This document shows, in pieces, positions 54,481 to 62,474 of a stretch of 64,000 nucleotides of DNA; within the stretch, counting starts at the first letter, position 1; each line of letters begins with the position of its first letter. Location: positions 9,222,501-9,286,500 of the forward strand of contig NZ_CP166850.1 in NCBI RefSeq assembly GCF_041346945.1, given 5' to 3'. The notes beneath the pieces were generated by a model. The model searched no databases and was not told the origin of the DNA. It saw only the letters and a program-made list of their open reading frames with translations. This stretch comes from Amycolatopsis sp. cg9 (lineage in GTDB: Bacteria > Actinomycetota > Actinomycetes > Mycobacteriales > Pseudonocardiaceae). The position numbers were made by a program, and so were the translations under genes.

Positions 54481-54820
54481 AACCGGACCCGATGACCCGT
54501 CGCGCTCCGCGGATTGATCGCGACGACACAGCCGGGTTCCGGGAACGACCGGTCACCGTGGCTGCCGGTCACCCGCGCACCGGAGAGCCGAAAACCGGCC
54601 CGCCGGTGCGCGGGACCTGGGGGTGCGCCTGGCCGTGCACACCATTCCCCTGCACGGCCAGGCACCCCACCGCCACACCCGCACTCCCCGGTCACCGTGT
54701 CCGTGCCCCACTATCCACAAGAGAGGGTCATCTGCTCGTGCGTCTCGGCAACGTCCGCCCGTCCGCCACGGTGCCCGCACCGGCGCACCCCGCCAACCCC
54801 ACGGCCTCAGGACCCCGGTC
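54481..54820 (+). other. Leader region with hairpin and possible mini-ORF
   Basis: GCCTGGCCGTGCA (54627-54639) pairs perfectly with 54651-54663, and a variant of this hairpin recurs at 56071-56112. After GAGAGGG, a GTG at 54738 opens 28 codons (VRLGNVRPSATVPAPAHPAN) whose stop overlaps the GTG at 54821. This could be a leader peptide with an attenuating hairpin. A longer frame from 54492 is less likely. Confidence 0.4.
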
Positions 54821-55248
54821 GTGACGTCCGGTCTGCCGTGCCCGTGCGGCATCGCGGTCATGGGTGTCCTCGAGGCCGCCGATCCCGCCGAGGCGATCGC
54901 GGCCTGCGAACACGCCGCGCTGCACGCGCTCGCGGTCGGTGCGCAGCTCTGCGCGGACCGGCTCGCCACCGACGACACCGCCGCCGCGGAGCCGGCCGGT
55001 GAGCTGAACCTGATCGCGCGGCAGCTGCGGACCACCCACGCACAGTTCGAGCAACACCTCGCCGACCCCCGCCACAGCACGCCACTCCCGGCACCCGGGG
55101 AAACGAGCTGCGGTTCCACGCACGCGCCTTCACCCAGATCGCAGCCCGCCTCTACCGCCACGCAGCCCGCGACGACACCCACCGCGACGCGCCGCCCGCG
55201 CCTGCACCCACCGACCCAGCCGCCGAACACAGAAACCCCCGCACATGA
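54821..55248 (+). pseudogene. Helical protein gene with apparent frameshift
   Basis: From GTG 54821 the frame reads CPCGIAVMGVLEAADPAEAI, then LNLIARQLRTTHAQFEQHLA. After the G run at about 55097-55101 this frame turns Pro/Thr-rich, whereas the -1 frame continues convincingly (LRFHARAFTQIAARLYRHAA) and ends with a TGA that overlaps the DUF3558 ATG. So a one-base indel or a shift is likely at GGGGAAAC. The intact product would be about 142 residues. Confidence 0.5.
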
Positions 55249-55892
55249 CCACCACACCCCCGCTCCCGCGGCTCGTCACGCTGGCAGCCACCCTCGTGCT
55301 CTGCGTGGGATGCGGCACGCCCGGTCACCGCACACACCTCACCCCGACAGCCACCGCGACCCAGTCGCCGTCACCGCCGGGGTTGCCCTTCGCCGGTGCG
55401 CCAACAGTGACTGATCCGCTGCCACGGTCGGTGCTGTCAGGCGACCCCTGCACCGACGCGCTCACCCCCACCCAGGTCGTGGCCGCACTTGGCGCGCAGA
55501 TCACCGGCAAGCGAGAGGACCTGGCACAGGTCGGCCCGGCCTGCGGCTGGTTCAACCCCGACACCGGCGGCGCTGTCGGTGTCTCCTACACCCTCAACAT
55601 CCACACCGGCCTCAGCGCCGAATACGCCAACACCCAACCCAAATCCGCACTATGGAAAGAACTACCCCCCATCCAAGGATTCCCCGCCATCGCACACGCC
55701 GGAACCAAAGCAACCGGCATCCCCATCGGATTCTGCCAAGCCAGCATCGGACTGGCCGACGACCTGTCCATCGACGTCAGCCTCACCCTGGGCGCCAGCA
55801 AACGAGACACCGCAGACGCCTGCGGCTTGGTCTCTCAGATCGCTGACATGGCCGTCACGACGCTGAGAGAGCGCGCGCCTATGACGTCCTGA
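55245..55892 (+). CDS. DUF3558 lipoprotein, copy 2
   Basis: 215 aa. Signal peptide with lipobox (LAATLVLCVGC), then a linker and a DUF3558 domain almost identical to that at 20693-21337 (SGDPCTDALTPTQVVAALGA, GPACGWFNPDTGG, GIPIGFCQASIG). The signal sequence and upstream DNA instead match the stub at 36407. So this gene combines a local front with a copied domain. It overlaps the upstream gene by ATGA and likely acts on the outer membrane face of the cell. Confidence 0.85.
   Translation: MTTTPPLPRLVTLAATLVLCVGCGTPGHRTHLTPTATATQSPSPPGLPFAGAPTVTDPLPRSVLSGDPCTDALTPTQVVAALGAQITGKREDLAQVGPACGWFNPDTGGAVGVSYTLNIHTGLSAEYANTQPKSALWKELPPIQGFPAIAHAGTKATGIPIGFCQASIGLADDLSIDVSLTLGASKRDTADACGLVSQIADMAVTTLRERAPMTS
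55377..55872 (+). repeat. Dispersed repeat, DUF3558 domain, copy 2
   Basis: Nearly identical to 20709-21203 on the opposite strand. Differences are few and scattered (for example GAPTVTD against GAPKVTD, TQVVAAL against TQIVTAV). Confidence 0.8.
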
Positions 55893-56070
55893 CCGCCCGC
55901 ACCCGACCTCGCGGCTGGTCAGGATTGCAGAAGCCGTTGCCGTCACACGACACTCGGGACACCCGCGTGACGGCACCGGCCCTGCACGACCGTCCACTGG
56001 GGAGTGGCCGGTCACCTCTCGCCCACCACCGGGGTTCGGAGCCGAACCCTCGGTGCACGGAATCCCGCGA

Positions 56071-56112
56071 GTGCCTGGCCGCGCACAGCCATTCCCGTGC
56101 ACGGCCAGGCAC
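56071..56112 (+). repeat. Recurring hairpin, second copy
   Basis: GTGCCTGGCCGCGCAC pairs with GTGCACGGCCAGGCAC (15 of 16) around a short loop containing CATTCCC, as in the hairpin at 54627-54663. It lies in the 328-base gap between the DUF3558 and protease genes, which shows no gene. It may be a terminator or an attenuator. Confidence 0.55.
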
Positions 56113-56220
56113 CCGCAGCACCACCGACCGCGACACCGCCGGTAACCGATCCACCCCACGACGGCGCCAACGGTCGATCAGTCCACCCACAACCCTCAAC
56201 CGCTCAAGGAGAAACCGTTC

Positions 56221-57129
56221 GTGTCCACCCCCACGGCCGCCGACGCCACCGAGATCGGCACGGCCAGCGCCGCCCACACCATCAGCCGGCTGGACGCGCA
56301 GATCGGCGACCTGACCGCGCAGCGTGACGCCGCTGTCGCGACCGCGACCGACGCGGCCACCCACGTCCTGACCACCCTCCCGATGGCACCCCTCATCGCA
56401 CCGGCCACCGTCGCGGCGCCGTGGATGGTCGCCACCCGCTGGGACTGCCCCGCACGCGGCCGATTCGACCAAGCCGAAAGTGTCGGCGTCCTGATCGGCC
56501 CCCGCCACGTCCTGACCGTCGCCCACTTCTTCGACACCACCCTGCCCGTCCCACCGGCCATCCAGCAGAATCCCGACTTCACCCCCTTCGCCGACCGCGA
56601 CCGGTTCATCCAGGTCGGCGCATTCACCCCCGGCGGCGGCGAACGCTACGAGATCGTCGACGTCATCACCCGCAGCTTCGACAGCACACCCACCAGCATC
56701 AGGCCGGCCGAGGCGCGGAACGACATCGCCATCGCCGTGCTCGACCGACCGGTGCCCCACGCACCGATCCGGCGGGCGACCACATCCGCCGTCGTCGGCG
56801 ACCGTGTCAGCCTGCTCGGCATAACCCCGCAGATCAGCAACGCCCGCCGCCTCATCCAGGTCGACACCTGCGTCATCGACCGAGCCGCCGGCGGTATCCA
56901 GCTGGGCGCCGACGAGTTCTGCGCCGCCAACCTCCCCGGCCCGCTGCAGGTCGGCGCAGGATTTTCCGGCGGGGCACTGGTCCGGCCCGGCGAGCAGGGC
57001 GAGGACTCCGAGCTGCTCGGCATCTGCAGCCGCGGCATCGGCATCAGCCCGGAGGTCAGCCCGCCGGTCGTCATCGTCGACGCCGTGCGCGCACACGGGG
57101 ACGTGTTCGGCGAGGCACTCCAGGCGTGA
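56221..57129 (+). CDS. Trypsin-like serine protease A
   Basis: 302 aa from GTG 56221. A helical front (about 1-50, SRLDAQIGDLTAQRDAAVAT) precedes a chymotrypsin-fold domain. The catalytic triad is complete: His in VLTVAHFFD, Asp in RNDIAIAVLD and Ser in GAGFSGGALV. No signal peptide is seen, so it is probably cytoplasmic, unlike most secreted trypsins. Cytoplasmic trypsin-like domains in actinobacteria are often effectors of STAND or TPR-regulated systems. It is a paralogue of the protease at 57359. Confidence 0.8.
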   Translation: MSTPTAADATEIGTASAAHTISRLDAQIGDLTAQRDAAVATATDAATHVLTTLPMAPLIAPATVAAPWMVATRWDCPARGRFDQAESVGVLIGPRHVLTVAHFFDTTLPVPPAIQQNPDFTPFADRDRFIQVGAFTPGGGERYEIVDVITRSFDSTPTSIRPAEARNDIAIAVLDRPVPHAPIRRATTSAVVGDRVSLLGITPQISNARRLIQVDTCVIDRAAGGIQLGADEFCAANLPGPLQVGAGFSGGALVRPGEQGEDSELLGICSRGIGISPEVSPPVVIVDAVRAHGDVFGEALQA

Positions 57130-57239
57130 CACCCGCCGACGCCGACGCACACGAAGCTCCCGCCCGGCAGTCCGACGAACTCCTCTCGGCGGCCGCAGGC
57201 GTCCTCATTACCGCGCTGCTGAGCTGGACACCCTGGTAA
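57126..57239 (+). CDS. Small peptide, 37 aa
   Basis: GTG 57126 overlaps the protease stop (GTGA). Polar N terminus, then a short hydrophobic helix (LLSAAAGVLITALLSWTPW) that could sit in the membrane. The tight coupling and natural end suggest a real small gene tied to protease A. Confidence 0.5.
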   Translation: MTPADADAHEAPARQSDELLSAAAGVLITALLSWTPW

Positions 57240-57358
57240 ACCGCGCCGTCACCCGGACCGCAAGCGAGCCCCGCACCGAGCACCCGGCGCGCCACATCCG
57301 GCCACCGATATCGCACCGCGACATCACACCAAATCCCCTCACGTAAGGACGAACCGAC

Positions 57359-58228
57359 ATGGCAACCCGATCTGTCCGAGGAACCATCCGGCATAGGTTG
57401 CTGGCCGGACCGCGGCAGGCCTACCACACCGCACTGGACAGCCTCGACACCCCGCCCCACGTCGCCGACGATCCGATCGACGCGCCGTGGATCGCCGCCG
57501 TGCACTACGACGGCGGCGACCGCAGCGACCACTTCACCGGTCTCGGCGTCGTCATCGCCCCCGACTGGGTTCTCACCTGCGCACACCTGTTCTGCCCGGC
57601 ACTCGACCAGCCCCACACCGGCGAACCGCCCACCGCCGAGAAAACCTTCCACGTCCGCATCGGCGATCCCCGCCTCTTCACCGGTAAACGGCACACGATC
57701 GCCGAACGCATCGAAAACGGCTACCTGCCTGCGATCGGCACTCCCGACGCGCGGAAGAACCGCGCCAAACCCAGCGCCGATCTCGCGTTGCTGCGCCTGA
57801 CCGAGCCGACCGACGTCCCACCCGCGCGCCTGCTCGCCGGCCCGATCTCCGAGGGCACCGCCCTCACCTGCCTGGGCTGGCCCGACGGCCACCACGGACC
57901 CGGGCTGCTGACCCAGGTCAACACCACCACCATCACCCGCAAAGCCGCCCTCGGCGGCCTGATCAAGTCCGACGAGTTCTGCGCGGCCAACGTCCCGGCC
58001 CCGGCGAGCATGAGCAACGGCTACTCCGGTGGAGCTGCCCGGCTCGTACCGGGCACCGCCGAGGACGCACCGCCGCCGGTCGTCGGCCTCCTCAGCCGCG
58101 GAGCCGACATCGGCGACGACACCATCTCCTGGCCCGCGATCATCGTCGACCTCACCTCGCACCGCGAGTTCATCGAGGCGACCACCGGCGTCACGTTCCT
58201 CACCGCCGAACGAACCGCGGATCTGTGA
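57359..58228 (+). CDS. Trypsin-like serine protease B
   Basis: 289 aa from ATG 57359 after GTAAGGAC. The triad is complete: His in VLTCAHLFC, Asp in SADLALLRL and Ser in NGYSGGAARL. The segment SDEFCAANVPAP near the serine is nearly shared with protease A (ADEFCAANLPGP), showing common descent. No signal peptide. A pair of cytoplasmic proteases next to a wHTH/TPR protein suggests a regulated cleavage pathway. Confidence 0.8.
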   Translation: MATRSVRGTIRHRLLAGPRQAYHTALDSLDTPPHVADDPIDAPWIAAVHYDGGDRSDHFTGLGVVIAPDWVLTCAHLFCPALDQPHTGEPPTAEKTFHVRIGDPRLFTGKRHTIAERIENGYLPAIGTPDARKNRAKPSADLALLRLTEPTDVPPARLLAGPISEGTALTCLGWPDGHHGPGLLTQVNTTTITRKAALGGLIKSDEFCAANVPAPASMSNGYSGGAARLVPGTAEDAPPPVVGLLSRGADIGDDTISWPAIIVDLTSHREFIEATTGVTFLTAERTADL

Positions 58229-58313
58229 TGGCAGGCGAACAACGCCGGCCGTCAGCGGTCGGCACGACGCACGCCACGACGCCCGGCGGCGGAATCACCC
58301 GCTAAAAGACGTC

Positions 58314-58355
58314 GGTCCCGGCCCGGGGTATCGCCTCCCAGCCCCGGCCGGGACC
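58314..58355 (+). terminator. Hairpin after protease B
   Basis: GGTCCCGGCCCGGGG pairs with CCCCGGCCGGGACC with one bulge around a 13-base loop, 86 bases after the stop. The rest of the 332-base gap to 58561 shows no gene. Confidence 0.6.
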
Positions 58356-58560
58356 GCCCACCGCAACACGACGACACCGGCCTCGCCGACCCGGATGCCG
58401 GATCGGGCGCCCATGTGCCCCGCTGTCCCCGCACCGAACACGCCCCGCGGCCAGTGCGTCGGCGCGGCCGCCTGCCCCTGCGTCCTGCGGACGCTGACTC
58501 CGACGTCCTGATCCGCCGACCTGCTCCTGTCCGCTCCGCCACGAAACGACGTCATTCCTG

Positions 58561-58785
58561 ATGGATTTCCTGTTCACCCTGCTGCTGACCGCCTGGTACC
58601 CCGCCATCGGCCTCCACACCGCGCGGACCGTCCTGCGTGAGGCCACCACCCCAGGGGCTTGCGCCTGGCTCTGCGCCGCGGCGATGGTGCCGCTGTGGCC
58701 CGCGGTCGAACTCCTTCCGCCGCTGGCGGCCTGGTGCCAGGCCTGCGCCGCGCGACTGGCCAGGACCATCAGGCGGACTCGGTGA
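58561..58785 (+). CDS. Small membrane protein, 74 aa
   Basis: From ATG 58561. Membrane segments at about residues 2-20 (FLFTLLLTAWYPAIGLH) and 32-58 (GACAWLCAAAMVPLWPAVEL), then a basic end. The stop overlaps the next GTG, so it is made together with the TPR protein and could anchor it. Confidence 0.6.
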   Translation: MDFLFTLLLTAWYPAIGLHTARTVLREATTPGACAWLCAAAMVPLWPAVELLPPLAAWCQACAARLARTIRRTR

Positions 58786-60041
58786 GTCTCGTCCACGGGC
58801 ACCTGCCCGATCCGGCCCAACGCGTCTACGAGCTGCTGGCCGACCTTCCCGGGCCCGACACCACCGCCGCGCCACTGGCGTGCGCTCTGGGCCGCCCCGA
58901 CCACGAAGTCACCGCCGCGCTGCAGGTCCTGCACACCGCCCGGCTGGTCGAGCACCAGCCCCCAGACCGCTACCGGCTCACCGACCGATACCGCCAGCAC
59001 GCCACCCACCTCCGCGATCAGGTACCACCGCCGGTCCGCGGCGCCCAGCTTGCGGGCGTGCTGGGCTGGTACGCCGCCACCGCGGCCGCCGCCATCCCCA
59101 CCCTCGCGCCCCACGCGCACCGGTTCAGCCCACCCGCCACCCACCACGGCGCCGTCCCGGCCACCATCACCAGCGCAAACCAGGCCCGCACCTGGTTCGG
59201 CCGCGAACACCACGTCCTTCCCGCCGTCGTGACCGCCGCCCTCGACACCCGCCACGACGACCTCGCGCTCGAGCTGGCCGAAGCCTGCTGGCACCTGGCC
59301 CGCCCCACCTATCACCACGACGACCTCGCCTGCATCCAGCACGCCGGCCACACCGCCGCCCACCGCACCGCCCCGGAGATCGCGGCGGTCTTCCGCGCCC
59401 GCCACGCCGTCGCCCTGGCCGACCTCGGCCACCACGACGACGCCCGCACCGCGGCCGCCGACGCCACCGACCTCGCCCATAGCGGAGGCGATCCGCGCCT
59501 CGCAGCGCTCGCCCACGCCGCAGCCGGCCGGGTCCTGCTCGCCGCCGGAACGCCCGAGGCCGCCCTGCGCGCACTCGCCCTCGCACTGCGCCACCAACGC
59601 CGCCTCGCCGACGACACCCACGGCCACGCCGTCGTGCACCGCCGGATCGGCCAGGCCTACCTTGCCCACCGCCGGTTCACCGACGCCATCCGGCACCTGC
59701 GCGAGTCCCGCGACGCCATGACCCGCGCCCGCAACCCGCTCGGCGCCGCCCAAGCCGTCGCCTCCCTCGCCGAGGCCCTCATCGAGACCGGCCGGGTCGC
59801 GGAAGCCATGGGCGAACTGGGCCGGGCTCGCCGCCGCCTGGGCGAGACCACCGCACTGCGCTACCGGGCCCGCCTCGATCTGGCCGCCGCCCGCGCCGCT
59901 CACCTGCTCGGCGACACCGGCATCACCCGCCGCCTGACCCACGACCTCATCGACCAGCTCACCGATGCCGGCCCGGGCGCCGCCACCGACCTGCAGGCCG
60001 CCACCGACCTGCACGCCGCCACCCCGCACGAACACCGCTGA
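58782..60041 (+). CDS. Winged-helix/TPR regulatory protein
   Basis: 419 aa from GTG 58782 (GTGA overlap). The front is winged-helix-like (PAQRVYELLADLPGPDTTAA, HEVTAALQVLHTARLVEHQP) and resembles the WHD that follows NB-ARC domains. The rest is a TPR array (ALELAEACWHLARPTYHHDD, AVALADLGHHDDARTAAADA, FTDAIRHLRESRDAMTRARN). So it looks like an AfsR-type regulator that lacks its ATPase. Likely a sensor or scaffold for the array. Confidence 0.8.
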   Translation: MSLVHGHLPDPAQRVYELLADLPGPDTTAAPLACALGRPDHEVTAALQVLHTARLVEHQPPDRYRLTDRYRQHATHLRDQVPPPVRGAQLAGVLGWYAATAAAAIPTLAPHAHRFSPPATHHGAVPATITSANQARTWFGREHHVLPAVVTAALDTRHDDLALELAEACWHLARPTYHHDDLACIQHAGHTAAHRTAPEIAAVFRARHAVALADLGHHDDARTAAADATDLAHSGGDPRLAALAHAAAGRVLLAAGTPEAALRALALALRHQRRLADDTHGHAVVHRRIGQAYLAHRRFTDAIRHLRESRDAMTRARNPLGAAQAVASLAEALIETGRVAEAMGELGRARRRLGETTALRYRARLDLAAARAAHLLGDTGITRRLTHDLIDQLTDAGPGAATDLQAATDLHAATPHEHR

Positions 60042-60085
60042 GCACCGACCCGACAACAGACCGATCCCCTGAGGACACCGAACTC

Positions 60086-60592
60086 GTGGAACCGTTCTTC
60101 CAGCCCGACCGGCTCTGGCCCACCAACACCCACCTCACCGCCGTCGGCCCGTGCGGTCACGACCACGACCACAGCGGCTGCCTGGGCGGCGACTTCACCC
60201 GCCAGCACCGGATCACCTGCACCTCCTGGGATCTCGGCACCGTCGCCAACGGCCCGCACCTGCGCCAGCAATGGACGCTGCGGATGCAGCGCCACGACAC
60301 CACCGGCACCGCCTACGCGCTGACCTGGATACACGACTGGAACACCGGGACCGGCGCACTCGACTGGGACTGGGCGGTGTTCCTGCTCGCCCGCGACGCC
60401 CAGGACGGCCGGCTCAGCTGGGCCGACTACACCCGGGAAAACCACCTCACCGGCTCCACGCTGGCAGACCTCACCGCCGAACGCGAGTACTGGACCCAGT
60501 GCCAATACACCTGGCACCGCGTGCGGGACTTCCTCGGAGACGACCCGGGCCTGCTCGCGTCGTTCTTCGACATCCTCCCACCGGAGTACTGA
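60086..60592 (+). CDS. His-rich hypothetical protein
   Basis: 168 aa from GTG 60086. A CGHDHDHSGCLGG cluster near residue 23 could bind a metal. The remainder is strand-rich with many tryptophans and aromatic residues (YALTWIHDWNTGTGALDWDW). No family is recognised. Co-directional with its neighbours at 44 and about 100 bases. Confidence 0.6.
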   Translation: MEPFFQPDRLWPTNTHLTAVGPCGHDHDHSGCLGGDFTRQHRITCTSWDLGTVANGPHLRQQWTLRMQRHDTTGTAYALTWIHDWNTGTGALDWDWAVFLLARDAQDGRLSWADYTRENHLTGSTLADLTAEREYWTQCQYTWHRVRDFLGDDPGLLASFFDILPPEY

Positions 60593-60690
60593 CCGCGGGT
60601 CACCCCCACATCCCTTCCCGCGAAAGGACAACGGTCATCGCCGCCGCGGCACCCCAGCCCAACCACACCACCACGCCCGCCCCGCAACCG

Positions 60691-62418
60691 GTGTCACCGG
60701 CCGGGACACTCACATCCGTCACCGACTGCGGCACCGCAGTCCACGCGGCCGTACAGGCCCTCGGTGACGAGCTCGCCGGCGTCCCGTTCACGTCGCTGCG
60801 GCAGCGGCTGATCGTCGCGTTCCGGCTCGACACCACCTGGCGGGCCTGGCGCGTCACCATCGCCGCCGAGATCCGCATCGCCGCGTGCGCCGCCGCTGCG
60901 GAGTCCACCGGCAGCGACACCCCCGGCACTATCACCGAGCCCCTCACGACAGGTCGGCGACGTCCGGCAACGCCGGACGCTTTCGCCGCAGCTGACCGGC
61001 GCGCCGACGGCGTCGCCGTGGCAGCCCAGGACCAGCTGGCGGCGACCGCACGCGCTCTCACCGCCGCAGTCCACGCCGTCACCCGCACGTTGGCCGAACA
61101 GCCCGCCCGCCGCCGCACACGCTTCGTACGCGACCTGCGGACCTGGCAGCGACACTGGGACCGAGCCGTCGGCACCTCCGTACTCGGGGTCCTCGGCGAG
61201 ACCTGCATCGCCGCAAGAACGAAAAACTGGTCGTTCCGGGACATCGCGACCGCGACCGGAGTTCCCCGCGGCACGGTGTATCGCCGCGCGGCCGAGGCGG
61301 CTCGCCCGGTCCCGGGCCTGACCGCCGCACCTCCCGCAGAGATCACTGCATGGGTCGATGATCTGGTCGCCGTCGCACACGACGCCCCTGACGATCCGAC
61401 CACACCCGATAGTGGTAACTACCTGGTCCCGAACCCGCAACACCGTCCCGATCCACTCCAGCACCCCGGCACGGCCAAACAGCCCGGCACCCCGGCCTGC
61501 TCGGACACCCCGGCGCGACGCGCCCCCGCAACACCCACATACCCACCGCAGAGCCACACACCGACGAAACCAGCCCGGCGCCTCCCGGCTCCGGTCACTC
61601 CGACAGCCGCAGGAAAACCGGCGAAACCACATCGAAACCGACGACCAAGCCCGACCGACCGAGCGGCCGGAGGTTCCTCGCCGACGGCCGCCCGTCCTGC
61701 AGCCGACACCACCGACGATCCGCGTCGCAGTCCGTTCACCATCGAGTTCAGCTCCGCCCCGCCACCATCCACAGTGGACAACAACCAGCTCCAGAGCCTG
61801 GCCGCACCCGCCCGGGAACCAGACGCCGAGCCGGCACCGGATGTCCCGCCGACCGATGCCGCCACGGCCGCACATGATTCACCGGCACCGCCCGACCTCA
61901 CACCACCCGCCACCACCAATGACCCCACCGCCGGGATCGCGCATCTGTGGGCTGAATCCAGCCGCGCCGTACTCGATGAGGACCGCTACCAGAAGATCCT
62001 CGGCGACGAACTCCGGAGGCTGCGCCGCAAACGTGGCTGGACACGCAAACACCTGCGCCAACGCCTGACCTCCGACATCTCGCTGCAGACCCTCTCGACC
62101 TACGAGCACGGCACCCGGCGTATGTCGGTGCTGCGCCTGGTCGAACTCTGCCTCGCTTTCGGCGAATGTCCCCAGGACCTGATCGCCAAAGTGCACCAGC
62201 GCGCCACCCGCGACCACCTCACCGCAGACGCGTGGAAGCTCGCGGGCCTGACCGAACCGCACCTGGCGCCGCTGAGCAGCTGGGCCACCCAGCTGCTGCA
62301 CCAGCCCGATCCGCCCACCCACTTCCGCCTGAACCTCGACGCCGTCGGTCGCATGGCCCAGCTGTGCGGGATGACGCCCGACGACCTCGTGGCGTTCCTG
62401 GGCGAGCACGCCCGCTGA
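60691..62418 (+). CDS. Two-HTH regulator B of the array
   Basis: 575 aa from the first usual start, GTG 60691. A ribosome-like AAAGGA at about 60622-60627 is instead followed by GTC ATC GCC, so the real start may be non-standard or a start codon may have been lost. An N-terminal helical part ends in an HTH (NWSFRDIATATGVPRGTVYR). A Pro/Thr-rich linker of about 170 residues leads to a second, XRE-like HTH (LRRLRRKRGWTRKHLRQRLT, LQTLSTYEHGTRRMSVLRLV) and RMAQLCGMTPDDLVAFLGE. The C-terminal half is a paralogue of the protein at 52966-53436. Confidence 0.7.
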   Translation: MSPAGTLTSVTDCGTAVHAAVQALGDELAGVPFTSLRQRLIVAFRLDTTWRAWRVTIAAEIRIAACAAAAESTGSDTPGTITEPLTTGRRRPATPDAFAAADRRADGVAVAAQDQLAATARALTAAVHAVTRTLAEQPARRRTRFVRDLRTWQRHWDRAVGTSVLGVLGETCIAARTKNWSFRDIATATGVPRGTVYRRAAEAARPVPGLTAAPPAEITAWVDDLVAVAHDAPDDPTTPDSGNYLVPNPQHRPDPLQHPGTAKQPGTPACSDTPARRAPATPTYPPQSHTPTKPARRLPAPVTPTAAGKPAKPHRNRRPSPTDRAAGGSSPTAARPAADTTDDPRRSPFTIEFSSAPPPSTVDNNQLQSLAAPAREPDAEPAPDVPPTDAATAAHDSPAPPDLTPPATTNDPTAGIAHLWAESSRAVLDEDRYQKILGDELRRLRRKRGWTRKHLRQRLTSDISLQTLSTYEHGTRRMSVLRLVELCLAFGECPQDLIAKVHQRATRDHLTADAWKLAGLTEPHLAPLSSWATQLLHQPDPPTHFRLNLDAVGRMAQLCGMTPDDLVAFLGEHAR

Positions 62419-62474
62419 CACCCACCCCTCAACCGCACGCACAAACGATCCTGCCCCATCCACAAGGAACCTCG

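Noticed and set aside
55095..55105. Programmed -1 frameshift at GGGAAAC
   Set aside because: The heptamer is not in the phase needed for tandem slippage, and no downstream pseudoknot was evident; an indel is simpler.
58302..60056. 584-codon minus-strand frame
   Set aside because: Runs opposite a well-supported TPR gene and is dominated by Gly and Val; third-position use is that of a shadow frame.
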